Shown piece by piece: positions 9,250 through 17,478 of a stretch of 64,000 bases of DNA. Position numbers and translations under genes: made by a program. Position 1 is the first letter of the stretch. Each line of letters opens with the position of its first letter. This DNA is from Helicobacter didelphidarum (GTDB lineage Bacteria > Campylobacterota > Campylobacteria > Campylobacterales > Helicobacteraceae), in contig NZ_NXLQ01000006.1 of the NCBI RefSeq assembly GCF_003364195.1, forward strand, positions 1 through 64,000, given 5' to 3'. Below the pieces are notes generated by a model. That model was not told the origin of the DNA, did no database searches, and saw only the letters and a list, made by a program, of their open reading frames with translations.

Positions 9250-10506
9250 ATGAAAAAAGTTTTATTGCTTGGTGCAGGATATGCAAATATGAAATTGCTT
9301 ACTTCGATTAATAAAGAGATCTTTTCTCAAGTACAATGGACACTTATAAATAATACACCCTATCATTACAAGACAATTGCTTTGCATGATGTGGCAAGTG
9401 GAAAGCATAATCGTAGCGTGTTATTTCCTCTAAAAGATGTGCTTGATAGGCGTATCGAAATTATAGAAGATTATGTAGAAAGGATTGAATCGCATACCGT
9501 TATCGCAAAAAATGGAAGTTATGAATATGACTATTTAATTGTCGGCTTAGGTTTTAGTTCTGATAGTTTTGGGATACCTGGTGTAGTGCAATATACACAG
9601 AGCATCACTTCTTATAATAGTGCGAGAGAGATTCAAGATAAAATTACTCAAGCTTTGCAACGATATTTGCAAAGTAAAGAAATCAATGATTTGTCATTTG
9701 TTGTTTGTGGGGGTGGATTTACAGGTATTGAGTTTGTTGGTTCTCTTGCTCAAGAACTTAAAAAACAGTGCAGATCTATTGGAATTGATTTTTCACTAGT
9801 AAAAATTTATTGTATTGAGGCAATGCCAAAGATTCTTCCAATGTTTAGTGAAAATCTTATGCATGTGGCATTGCAAAAATTAACAGAGCTTGGTGTGAGT
9901 GTTTTAATGGGGTCAAAGATTTTGGAATGTAGGCAAGGTTGCGTTGTTGTAGAACAAAATGGCAAACAAAATGAAATTTTTGCAAATACAATCATTTGGA
10001 CTGCTGGTGTAAAAGGCAACGAAGTAATTGCGAACTCGCCATTTTTTGAAAGTGCAAGAAGTAAAGTTGCCGTAGATGAATGGCTACAACCAACAAAACT
10101 TAACTTCACACAACAAGATTCTCATACTCAAGAAATATTAGAATCTATACCAAAATTGCACAATATTTTTATAATAGGGGATTGTGCAGCGGTAAAAGAT
10201 GAAAAAACAGGAAGGTTTTATCCACCAACAGCACAAATATCCGCTAAACAAGGTGAATATGTGGGGCAACTTTTAGAAACTTTGTTCCATGCACAAAAAA
10301 CAAATCAAGAGATTCAAAAAGATTCGCTACCTAAATTTGAATTTGAAGCACGAGGTAGCATTTGCTCAATAGGGCAGGGTTATGCTGTTGGTGTTGTCAA
10401 TAATAAAGAAATAAAGGGATTTAGTGCGAATTGCTTGAAATGGTTAATAGAATCTCAATGGGGTTTTGCCCTTAATGGTTTGGGAGGAGTTTTTAGGGCG
10501 GACTAG
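9250..10506 (+). CDS. NDH-2-like FAD/NAD(P)-dependent oxidoreductase
   Basis: A flavoprotein of the type II NADH dehydrogenase / sulfide:quinone reductase superfamily. The 418-aa product opens with a FAD-binding Rossmann motif (LLGAGYANMK), has a second dinucleotide site VVCGGGFTGIEFVG (about residues 154-167) and the C-terminal FAD motif FIIGDCAAV. No CxxxC pair typical of sulfide:quinone reductase is evident, so NADH:quinone oxidoreductase is the better guess. There is no hydrophobic C-terminal anchor, so membrane binding would be peripheral. It converges on the carbonic anhydrase gene across a double hairpin. Substrate is inferred only from family resemblance. Confidence 0.8.
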   Translation: MKKVLLLGAGYANMKLLTSINKEIFSQVQWTLINNTPYHYKTIALHDVASGKHNRSVLFPLKDVLDRRIEIIEDYVERIESHTVIAKNGSYEYDYLIVGLGFSSDSFGIPGVVQYTQSITSYNSAREIQDKITQALQRYLQSKEINDLSFVVCGGGFTGIEFVGSLAQELKKQCRSIGIDFSLVKIYCIEAMPKILPMFSENLMHVALQKLTELGVSVLMGSKILECRQGCVVVEQNGKQNEIFANTIIWTAGVKGNEVIANSPFFESARSKVAVDEWLQPTKLNFTQQDSHTQEILESIPKLHNIFIIGDCAAVKDEKTGRFYPPTAQISAKQGEYVGQLLETLFHAQKTNQEIQKDSLPKFEFEARGSICSIGQGYAVGVVNNKEIKGFSANCLKWLIESQWGFALNGLGGVFRAD

Positions 10507-10510
10507 CCAA

Positions 10511-10590
10511 ATAACAAACTCGTTTTGTTATCTCATTTTTATTAAGTAATGAAGCTACAAGTTTTCATTTGTATTGCAAACTTGAGCTTC
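10511..10590. terminator. tandem hairpins between convergent genes
   Basis: Two stem-loops lie between the flavoprotein and carbonic anhydrase genes. The first pairs 10511-10518 with 10524-10531 and is followed by TCTCATTTTTATT. The second pairs GAAGCT(A)CAAGTTT (10551-10564, one bulge) with AAACTTGAGCTTC (10578-10590) and is followed by TACTTTTATTTTC. Both fit a bidirectional intrinsic terminator. Confidence 0.7.
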
Positions 10591-10616
10591 TACTTTTATT
10601 TTCTTTCATTGAAGTA

Positions 10617-11354
10617 TTAATCAGCACTTGTTATTTCTCTATTGTTAAGTTGTTGCACACCTCTTGCATTGCCATGTAGCACACTATGAAAAAAATTAAT
10701 TTGCTTTTTTGATGCTTGCATAGAATTTTTAAGAACAACCCATTGCACTTTTTCATTACATGGTGGAGTTGTGAGCGAACCAACAAAAGCATAGTAGCTT
10801 GTAATCTTTGGTATAATTTTTTTAACATCAAGTTTATTGAAGACTTGTGTTTTTCCAATTTCTTGTGGGAAAGCATTCATCATTTTTTGCAATACCGCAT
10901 TTTCTTTTCCTTCTTCAAAAAATATACCAACAACAAGTAATTCCCCATTGTCATTTTCATGCACGAGGTGCATTTCCAAAGGATAAGCCTTGCTATCAAT
11001 TTGATTTTCTGATGGGGTATGGAAATGTAGTTGTATAAGATTATATTGTTTCTTTTTGAAAAGTAATTTTCCTTGTTTATCAAAATTTACTTGCATCGAA
11101 TGTCCATTATTTATAATATCTTTAGAATCTAATTGATAGTTAAAATTCAATTCATTGGTTGTCTTTTTTGCTGTATCGCTAAGAATATTTATTGGGGATT
11201 GGAATTGTCCAATATCACATGCTTCAAAATCTGGATTTTTACCCCATGTATCAGGACCATTTGTTGTGTCATATCCCCAATTATCAGCATAAATACTTGT
11301 AACCATGCTACTTACACTTAATAGTGTTGTCAAAAATAAATGTCTTATTATCAT
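10617..11354 (-). CDS. periplasmic alpha-carbonic anhydrase
   Basis: Zinc enzyme for reversible CO2 hydration. The 245-aa product has a signal peptide (cleavage near SIYA-D at about residue 23) and the alpha-class core: WGYD, GQFQSPINI, zinc ligands His110 and His112 (LIQLHFHTPSEN) and His129 (LEMHLVHEN), then GSLTTPPCNEKVQW with the conserved threonine. Cys46 and the Cys of TTPPC can form the usual disulfide. Length matches the H. pylori enzyme (about 247 aa), which buffers the periplasm with bicarbonate made from urease-derived CO2. The urease operon about 5 kb away supports the same role here (inference). Confidence 0.95.
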   Translation of the reverse strand: MIIRHLFLTTLLSVSSMVTSIYADNWGYDTTNGPDTWGKNPDFEACDIGQFQSPINILSDTAKKTTNELNFNYQLDSKDIINNGHSMQVNFDKQGKLLFKKKQYNLIQLHFHTPSENQIDSKAYPLEMHLVHENDNGELLVVGIFFEEGKENAVLQKMMNAFPQEIGKTQVFNKLDVKKIIPKITSYYAFVGSLTTPPCNEKVQWVVLKNSMQASKKQINFFHSVLHGNARGVQQLNNREITSAD

Positions 11355-11930
11355 AAGATCTCCTTATTATAATTATTAATATTTTATTATGTAGATATAA
11401 TAAAACATTATTATTATACTTTAATTTATAACTTTATTTTCTTAAATATTTTTACATAATGGGAATTTATAGCCTCATTAATAATAAAAAATATTCGCTT
11501 TAGCCTATTTTATGTTATTTTGTATATTCAATATTATTTAATAGATAATGTTGCAAAATATTACTATTTTTCATATCCACACTATTTTTAAGAATCTATT
11601 TTTAAATTTTTAACAAAAATTATGTATTTTGCAATAAAAGCTAAAGTTATAGCTCCCAAGATGAAACATAAGATTCTTGTTAATATAACAATCTTATTAA
11701 AAAATATATTGCAAATAGTGTTTTATTGATTTTTTGTTTTAACAACATTTTGGTGTAATCTCTTAAATTGATACAATAATCATTCACGATTATCAAAAAT
11801 AGTATAACCTTGAATATCATAATTCTTGTTTATCATAATTAAACAAAATATTGTCATATTTTAGCTTTACATTCGTCTATACTACCAAAAATTAAAAATT
11901 TAAGCTAACTTTAAGATTACTTTAAGCTGA
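11355..11930. other. AT-rich intergenic region
   Basis: No gene, tRNA or conserved motif recognised in about 575 bases. It separates the divergent carbonic anhydrase and lipoprotein genes and must contain both promoters. It has two copies of the AGAATCT/AGATTCT word (11591 and 11671). Stops are frequent in all frames. Confidence 0.5.
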
Positions 11931-11954
11931 TATATATATATATATATATATATA
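11931..11954 (+). repeat. (TA)12 dinucleotide tract in promoter spacer
   Basis: Twelve perfect TA units run straight into a TATAAT hexamer (11951-11956), 31 bases before the lipoprotein start. Tracts of this kind can gain or lose units during replication. In the Haemophilus influenzae hifA/hifB promoters a TA tract between -35 and -10 produces on/off switching, so the same is possible here. Confidence 0.85.
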
Positions 11955-11956
11955 AT
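11951..11956 (+). promoter_or_regulatory. -10 box fused to the TA tract
   Basis: TATAAT forms the downstream end of the TA repeat. Transcription would start near 11963, leaving a short leader with a strong AAGGAG ribosome binding site before the ATG at 11987. The exact -10 register is ambiguous because the repeat itself offers TATA-like hexamers. Confidence 0.5.
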
Positions 11957-11986
11957 TTTACTTTATTTTAATTTTAAGGAGATAAT

Positions 11987-12337
11987 ATGAAAAAGTTAAG
12001 TGCAAAAGTTTTGCCTTTAGTGGCAATAGCATTTTTTTTAAATGCGTGTGGTGGTGGTATCCCTAGTTGTAGTGATAAAGTAGTGCAAGATGTATTAAGT
12101 AATATAATTTTAGAAAATAACTTCGCAGAATGGCAAGAATCAGATCGCAAGAAAATAAAATTGTCTTATAGTGGCTTTATGACAGAAATGACTGATGAAA
12201 AAAGTCGGACTAATTATTGTAAAGCAAATGTAAAAAGCTTTGGGAAAAATACGAAAATAGATTCTTGGATTACCTATACTGCAAGATATACTGATGATAA
12301 AAAAGAAGTGTATGTGGAGTTAGAATCATGGAAATAA
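11987..12337 (+). CDS. small putative lipoprotein, paralogue of next gene
   Basis: A 116-aa protein with a lipoprotein signal peptide; lipobox LNAC puts the lipidated cysteine at residue 21. The mature part starts GGGIPSCSDKVVQDVLSNII and has three further landmarks: YSGFM, TDEKSRTNYCKA and a C-terminal WITYTARYTDDKKEVYVELE. All of these recur in the following gene, so the two are paralogues; the two mature cysteines (PSC and YCKA) could form a disulfide. No family name is recognised. It has a strong AAGGAG site and sits behind the TA-tract promoter. The stop is two bases before the next ATG, so the pair is surely co-transcribed. Confidence 0.8.
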   Translation: MKKLSAKVLPLVAIAFFLNACGGGIPSCSDKVVQDVLSNIILENNFAEWQESDRKKIKLSYSGFMTEMTDEKSRTNYCKANVKSFGKNTKIDSWITYTARYTDDKKEVYVELESWK

Positions 12338-12339
12338 AT

Positions 12340-12882
12340 ATGAGAAATAAAACTTTAAAATTAATTAGTAGTATCGCTTTATGTGGTGTCTTAGTAGGCT
12401 GTGGGCAGTCAGTCCCTCAGTGTGATGATAAGGTAGTATTAGAAGAGTTAGACAAGATAATAACAGAAATAACAGAGGAGAATGGTCTTGGTGGAGAGTT
12501 TCTTGGGCATGTAAAAGATGGTTTATTAGAGCAAAAATTGGTAGATAATGCTAAGAAGAGTAAATTTGAATATAGTAGCTTTATGTTAAATAACACCGAT
12601 GAGAAAGAAAAGAAAATTATATGTAAGGCAAAGTGGAGCAATCCAGCACTCATTAAGCTCATAAAAGGGTTGCACTATGCAATGTTTGTAAGTCTTACTC
12701 CAGAAAATGAGGTAACACCTGAAATATCAGAAATGCTAGAGGCTATGCAGGGGCTAGATCCGAATGTAAAAACTTGGTTTGAATATTCAGCACAATATAT
12801 TAATGACAACAAAGATTTACATGTAGAAATGCTTACAGAAGAAAAAGACTTTTTTCCTAAAGAATTACAACTACAACCCTAA
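12340..12882 (+). CDS. putative lipoprotein, expanded paralogue
   Basis: The start at 12340 (MRNKTLKLISS) is preferred over an in-frame ATG four codons earlier, because it opens directly on the signal peptide. The lipobox LVGC puts the lipidated cysteine at residue 21. The mature protein repeats the architecture of the preceding gene (QSVPQCDDKVVLEELDKII, YSSFMLNNTDEK, ICKAKW, WFEYSAQYINDNKDLHVEM). It carries two extra stretches, one after the N-terminal helix and one of about 40 residues (LIKLIKGLHYAMFVSL and following) before the last strand. The product is about 180 aa. Function is unknown; tandem duplication followed by divergence is inferred. Confidence 0.8.
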   Translation: MRNKTLKLISSIALCGVLVGCGQSVPQCDDKVVLEELDKIITEITEENGLGGEFLGHVKDGLLEQKLVDNAKKSKFEYSSFMLNNTDEKEKKIICKAKWSNPALIKLIKGLHYAMFVSLTPENEVTPEISEMLEAMQGLDPNVKTWFEYSAQYINDNKDLHVEMLTEEKDFFPKELQLQP

Positions 12883-12892
12883 GTGGTTATTA

Positions 12893-12970
12893 ATTTGTAT
12901 TTACAAATGTAATAGCAATATATATCATGACCAATTGGTTGTTGGCAGTATTCCTTTGTAATCATGATAT
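12893..12970. promoter_or_regulatory. two inverted repeats between lipoprotein genes
   Basis: ATTTGTA-TT-TACAAAT (12893-12908) is a compact palindrome just after the second lipoprotein gene. ATATCATGA (12922-12930) is repeated inverted as TCATGATAT (12962-12970) with a 31-base spacer. No T-run follows either stem. They could be operator half-sites for the third lipoprotein gene or weak terminator stems. Confidence 0.35.
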
Positions 12971-12995
12971 AAGTAAAGACAATTATTGCGTTTTA

Positions 12996-13001
12996 TATAA
13001 T
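12996..13001 (+). promoter_or_regulatory. -10 box for third lipoprotein
   Basis: TATAAT, 29 bases before the ATG at 13030. An AAGGA ribosome binding site follows a run of eight T. The preceding inverted repeat half-site ends 25 bases upstream, a position where a bound regulator could affect this promoter. Confidence 0.45.
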
Positions 13002-13029
13002 ATGATTATATTTTTTTTAAAGGATATAT

Positions 13030-13392
13030 ATGAAACAAGCATTTTACTTTTTTATAGCTACTATAATGGTTCTTGTGATTGGATGTGGCAGTGATAAGCC
13101 AAAAGATTTACGCACAGAGTTTAGAAAGAAGATTGAAAGTGGTTTGGGATTAACATTGCCAATGATGGCACCCGAAGGCACAAAAATATCCAAAGAACTC
13201 ATTGCATGCACCGCTCAGCACATGACTGATACATTTAGTGATGATGAGATAAAGCTGATTATAGATTCTAGCTTTAGCGAACGATTAAAGAATCCAGCCA
13301 AGATTATGGAAATCCAACAAAAAATGGAATCCCCTGAATACACACATAAATACATGCAAACCTGTGCAACAGAGATTTATCAAGCAAGATAA
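13030..13392 (+). CDS. small putative lipoprotein
   Basis: A 120-aa protein with a lipoprotein signal (lipobox VIGC, Cys19), then GSDKPKDLRTEFRKKIE. The mature part is predicted mostly helical, with two cysteines (LIACTAQHM and MQTCATEIY) that could pair and an FSDDEIKLIIDSSFSERLKNP segment. It does not share the CDKVV or TDEK motifs of the two preceding lipoproteins, so it is not an obvious paralogue. It has its own promoter. It converges on lptB with 60 bases between the stops. No family recognised. Confidence 0.7.
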   Translation: MKQAFYFFIATIMVLVIGCGSDKPKDLRTEFRKKIESGLGLTLPMMAPEGTKISKELIACTAQHMTDTFSDDEIKLIIDSSFSERLKNPAKIMEIQQKMESPEYTHKYMQTCATEIYQAR

Positions 13393-13452
13393 TCTCTGTA
13401 AAATAGATTTATAGTGTATGGATAGTTTTATTTTTTGATAGATAATAATATT

Positions 13453-14175
13453 CTAGGCTTTAAAATGTTCTCCTAAATAGTATTTCTTCACAAGTGGATT
13501 AGAGTAAATTTCATCTGCATTACCACTCGCAAATAATGCTCCGCTCTTAATCACATATGCACGATGGCATACACCTAAGGTCTCACGCACATTATGATCA
13601 GTAATCAGCACACCAATGTTCATATCAACGAGTTTTGTAATAATTTTTTGTATATCAAGCACAGCAATAGGATCAACCCCAGCAAAAGGCTCATCAAGCA
13701 ATACAAATTTTGGATTTTTAATCAATGCTCGTGCAATTTCTACGCGTCTACGCTCCCCGCCACTAAGGCTAATCCCACGTCTGTCACGAATAGCTTCAAT
13801 ATTGAAAGCTTCGAGCATTTGTTCAATTCTTGTATGAATTTCCTTTTTACTTTTAAATGCACTTTGTGCTGCAAGTAAGAGATTGTTTTCTACGCTTAAA
13901 TCCTTAAAAACACTTGATTCTTGTGGAAGATAACCAATCCCTAAATTGCTTCTCTCATGCAAAGGACGATGAGAAATGTCCTCATTGTTTAAAAAAACTT
14001 TCCCACTACTAGGTTTTAGTAACCCACATATCATATAAAAGGTTGTTGTTTTCCCTGCACCATTTGGACCTAGCAAACCAACAACTTCATTATTATGGAC
14101 TTCTAGTGAAATATCCTCAACAATTTTTGTTTTTTTAATGTATTTACTTAAATTTTGAGCTTTTAAAACACTCAT
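13453..14175 (-). CDS. lptB: LPS export ABC transporter ATP-binding protein LptB
   Basis: Cytoplasmic ATPase that powers extraction of lipopolysaccharide by LptFG. The 240-aa product has Walker [13 protein letters not shown] (about 34-45), the Q-loop region [17 protein letters not shown], signature [15 protein letters not shown], Walker [14 protein letters not shown] and the H-loop [10 protein letters not shown]. The [10 protein letters not shown] and [12 protein letters not shown] wording is diagnostic for LptB among single-domain ABC ATPases. Length is normal. No other lpt gene is adjacent. lpxK and bamA elsewhere in the window serve the same envelope. Confidence 0.95.
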   Translation of the reverse strand: MSVLKAQNLSKYIKKTKIVEDISLEVHNNEVVGLLGPNGAGKTTTFYMICGLLKPSSGKVFLNNEDISHRPLHERSNLGIGYLPQESSVFKDLSVENNLLLAAQSAFKSKKEIHTRIEQMLEAFNIEAIRDRRGISLSGGERRRVEIARALIKNPKFVLLDEPFAGVDPIAVLDIQKIITKLVDMNIGVLITDHNVRETLGVCHRAYVIKSGALFASGNADEIYSNPLVKKYYLGEHFKA

Positions 14176-14568
14176 CTAGTTATCCTTTCTATGATTTTAT
14201 TCTTTCTTACCTTAATGAGAGTAAGTAATATGAAGAATCTAAATGCCAATGTATTTGTTTTTAGATTATAACTTGTTGTTTATAGATTTTTTATTTGATA
14301 TTGTATTTTATATAATGTATTGTAATAATAAAATCAAAGTCTTTTAAAATTCTAATTTTTAAGAATATTTTTATTTTCTGTTTCTCTTTTACATATTCTA
14401 AAGATAGTAGAATAATATGTTATTGCTATATCAAATAGATGCGAGAATATTCAATAAATTTTTCTCAAACCCCATAAGGCTTGAGAATTCATATATTTTT
14501 GCGATGAAATATGTATTAAGTTAATACCTTGAAAATAGCTTATATTTATTAACCTAATTTCATAACTC
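14176..14568. other. intergenic region with weak terminator hairpin for htpG
   Basis: An AT-rich stretch of 393 bases between the htpG stop and the lptB start, both on the minus strand. TTCTCAA (14462-14468) pairs with TTGAGAA (14481-14487), with partial pairing inside. Read on the minus strand the hairpin is followed by AAATTTATT, a plausible but weak htpG terminator. It has one copy of the AGAATCT word near 14234. No small gene seen. Confidence 0.4.
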
Positions 14569-16404
14569 TTACAGATTTTTTAGGAGCAATTCATTCACAC
14601 TATCTACATAGTTTTTAGAATCTTTAAGGCTTTGTCCCTCAAGGATTTTTGCACCATTAAATAGCACAAGACAATATTTGCGTTGCAAATCTGTATCAAG
14701 TTTATTGATTTTTGTAATTAATTCATGTTTGATATTGATTTCTACATTTTTCTTTGGCTCTGGAATTTCTTGTCCCATTTGTCGCATGATTTGTTCCATG
14801 TAGCTATTATGCCCACTTTCTTCACTTAATGCGAGTGGAGAAGTGATAGATTCAGTAAGGGTTACCTCATTTACAGAATCTAATTGTTTAAAAGATTCAA
14901 TAAGAGGTTCAAACTCTTTTTTTACATCATCGCTAATTTCACTTTTAATCTCATTATTTGCATCTTTGCTATTAATATCAAGCCATTTTATACCTTGATA
15001 CTCCCCAATCTGTGGAATTACAAAATTATCAACTTCATCACTGAAAAGTAAAATATCATATTCTTTAAATTTTTCTAAGAGGGGGTTATTTTTAATAGAA
15101 TCTAAATCTTTGCCAATCGTATAAAAAATATTATTTTGCCCTTCATTCATATTATCTTTATATTCTTGCAAACTAATATATTCACCTTTTTTGTAAGAAT
15201 ATGCACGCAATAAAGAGAGTAATTTTTCACGGTTTTCATAATCACCATATAAACCTTCTTTTAAAACCTTACCATATTTTGCATAAAAATCTTTATATGC
15301 TTCAGAATCTTTAGCAAGAGATTCTATGGTGCTAAGAATCTTTTTTACCGATGCAGACTTGATTTGTTCTAAAATTTTATTCTCTTGTAAGATTTCTCGA
15401 CTCACATTTAATGGTAAATCATCGCTATCAATCACACCATAAATAAAACGTAAATATGGAGGCAACAATTCTTTATCATCATCTGTGATAAATACGCGTT
15501 TTACATAGAGTTTTACATTTGGCTTATAATCCATTCTTTGCATATCAAATGGAGGTGTAGCAGGGATATAAAAGAGACTTTTATAGCTTAATGTCCCTTC
15601 TGCAAGCGTGTGAATATATTTAATTGGCTTTTCTCTATCATACGAAATTGTTTTATAAAATTCTTGGTAATCTTCATCTTTTAAAGAGCTTTTTGGTAAT
15701 GTCCAGAGTGCTTTTGCACTATTAACTTGCTCTTCCTTTTCTTCTTTTATTGGATCTTTTCCTTCTTCTTTTTTCTCTTCTATATATTGGAGAAAGATTG
15801 GGAATTGAATGTAGCTTGAATATCGCTTGATAATATCCTCAATACTCCATTTATTTGCAAATTCTTTACCTTCTTCTTTAAGGTAGAGTGTAATTTCTGT
15901 TCCATAAGAATCTTTTTCTGATTGTAAGATTTCATATTCTCCACTGCCATCACTAATCCATGTCCAAGCTTGCGAATCAAGTGCTTTTTTTGTATTTACA
16001 ATAACTTTATCAGCAACCATAAATGATGAATAAAAACCAACACCAAATTGCCCAATAAGATTAGAATCTTTTTTCTTATCACCACTCAAAGATTCTAAAA
16101 AATTCTTTGTTCCGCTTTTTGCAATTGTTCCAAGATGATTTTTCAAATCCTCTTCATTCATACCAATACCATTGTCTGCAATTTTTAGAATCTTTTTATC
16201 AGAATCAAAACTCACTGTAATACGTGGTTTAAAATCCATAATTTTATAGGCATCTTCACTGAGTGTAAGGTGATTCAACTTATCAAGTGCATCGCTTGCA
16301 TTAGAAATAAGTTCTCGTAAAAAGATTTCTTTGTTGGAATAGAGTGAATGGATCATTAAGTCAAGTAATTGCTTAATTTCTGTTTGAAAGGCTATTTTTG
16401 CCAT
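14569..16404 (-). CDS. htpG: molecular chaperone HtpG (Hsp90)
   Basis: ATP-dependent Hsp90-type chaperone. The 611-aa product has the GHKL ATPase domain with LISNASDALDKL, IADNGIGMN and GQFGVGFYSSFMVA, a middle domain with the catalytic loop (SREILQENKIL) and a C-terminal dimerisation domain ending in YVDSVNELLLKNL. A short acidic/Lys-rich segment (residues about 212-228, EEKKEEGKDPIKEEKEEQ) links the N and middle domains. Length is close to the H. pylori protein. The gene is rich in the AGATTCT word (ten copies). The ribosome binding site is AAAGGAG. Confidence 0.97.
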   Translation of the reverse strand: MAKIAFQTEIKQLLDLMIHSLYSNKEIFLRELISNASDALDKLNHLTLSEDAYKIMDFKPRITVSFDSDKKILKIADNGIGMNEEDLKNHLGTIAKSGTKNFLESLSGDKKKDSNLIGQFGVGFYSSFMVADKVIVNTKKALDSQAWTWISDGSGEYEILQSEKDSYGTEITLYLKEEGKEFANKWSIEDIIKRYSSYIQFPIFLQYIEEKKEEGKDPIKEEKEEQVNSAKALWTLPKSSLKDEDYQEFYKTISYDREKPIKYIHTLAEGTLSYKSLFYIPATPPFDMQRMDYKPNVKLYVKRVFITDDDKELLPPYLRFIYGVIDSDDLPLNVSREILQENKILEQIKSASVKKILSTIESLAKDSEAYKDFYAKYGKVLKEGLYGDYENREKLLSLLRAYSYKKGEYISLQEYKDNMNEGQNNIFYTIGKDLDSIKNNPLLEKFKEYDILLFSDEVDNFVIPQIGEYQGIKWLDINSKDANNEIKSEISDDVKKEFEPLIESFKQLDSVNEVTLTESITSPLALSEESGHNSYMEQIMRQMGQEIPEPKKNVEINIKHELITKINKLDTDLQRKYCLVLFNGAKILEGQSLKDSKNYVDSVNELLLKNL

Positions 16405-16776
16405 AATTATGCTCCTTTAATATAAAATTTAGCAATTATAGCATAAGTTTGATAAATAAATAAAACCTTTAGTATAAATATTAAATAAAGTTTAGTATAT
16501 GTATATAATATTTATTTAGTATATTGATAATATATTTATAAATATTTGATTGTATAGCACCCATAAATTTCTTATGCCTGTTGATTTTAAGAAATTTATA
16601 TAAAAATAAGATTTTTAACTATTATTTTTATATCATATTATGTTACCAATCGTTAAATATTACTAATGTATAATATAAAAATTCTTTTTTTAAATTTATA
16701 TTAAGTTTCTTAAGAGAACACATTATCATAATGTATTACATTATTTTAATTTTAGGTAATATATAAGGATCAGACC
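16405..16776 (+). promoter_or_regulatory. urease operon promoter and leader with overlapping palindromes
   Basis: This region lies between divergent htpG and ureA. A -10 box TGTATAAT (TATAAT at 16669-16674) would start transcription near 16681. In the resulting leader, ACATTAT-C-ATAATGT (16720-16734) overlaps ATAATGTA-T-TACATTAT (16728-16744), so the ATAATGT half-site occurs three times in alternating orientation, 33-57 bases before the ATG. It could bind a metal or acid regulator (NikR, Fur and ArsR control ureA in H. pylori) or form an RNA hairpin. No exact NikR consensus match is claimed. The ribosome binding site is AAGGA. Confidence 0.5.
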
Positions 16777-17454
16777 ATGAAATTAACACCTAGAGAATTA
16801 GATAAGCTTATGCTTCATTATGCTGGGGCTTTGGCAAAGTCGCGTAAAGAAAGAGGCATTAAGCTTAATTATGTTGAAAGTATCGCACTCATTAGTATGG
16901 AGATTATGGAACTTGCTCGAGAAGGCAAACATTCTGTTGCAGAGCTTATGCAATATGGTAGAGAAATCTTAAAACCTGATGATGTTATGGATGGAGTGGC
17001 AGGTTTAGTAGCTGAGGTGCAGGTAGAAGCTTTGTTTCCCGATGGAACAAAGCTTGTTACAGTTCATAATCCAATACAACAAAATAGTGCATTAATACCA
17101 GGAGAAATCATTCTTCAAGAAGAAGATATTATACTCAATCAAGATAGGGAATCTATTGCAATAAAAGTTACAAATAAAGGCGATAGACCAATTCAGGTTG
17201 GTAGTCATTTTCATTTTTTTGAAGTAAATAAAAAACTTGTTTTTGATAGAGAACAAGCTTTTGGAAAACGATTAGACATAGCATCTGGAACTTCTGTGCG
17301 TTTTGAACCTGGGGAAAGTAAGGTTGTAAATCTTATCGATGTGGGTGGTAACAAAAGAATTTTTGGTTTTAATGATTTGACAAATGGGCAAATTGGTTAT
17401 AATGCAAAAGAGAAAGCATTGCAAAATGCAAAAAAAGAACATTTTATTTCATAA
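16777..17454 (+). CDS. ureA: urease subunit UreA (fused gamma-beta)
   Basis: Structural small subunit of urease. In Helicobacter it is a fusion of the gamma and beta chains of other bacteria. The 225-aa product opens [17 protein letters not shown]; the gamma part extends to about residue 100 (including [16 protein letters not shown] and [12 protein letters not shown]) and the beta part carries [23 protein letters not shown] and [16 protein letters not shown]. Length is slightly shorter than in H. pylori (238 aa). It is the first gene of the seven-gene operon, 24 bases before ureB, with a clear AAGGA site. Confidence 0.98.
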   Translation: MKLTPRELDKLMLHYAGALAKSRKERGIKLNYVESIALISMEIMELAREGKHSVAELMQYGREILKPDDVMDGVAGLVAEVQVEALFPDGTKLVTVHNPIQQNSALIPGEIILQEEDIILNQDRESIAIKVTNKGDRPIQVGSHFHFFEVNKKLVFDREQAFGKRLDIASGTSVRFEPGESKVVNLIDVGGNKRIFGFNDLTNGQIGYNAKEKALQNAKKEHFIS

Positions 17455-17478
17455 AGTTTAATTGATTAAGGAAAAATT

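Noticed and set aside
13616-13878. Plus-strand frames opposite lptB
   Set aside because: They are antisense reflections of a conserved ABC ATPase gene and have no start signals or independent similarity.
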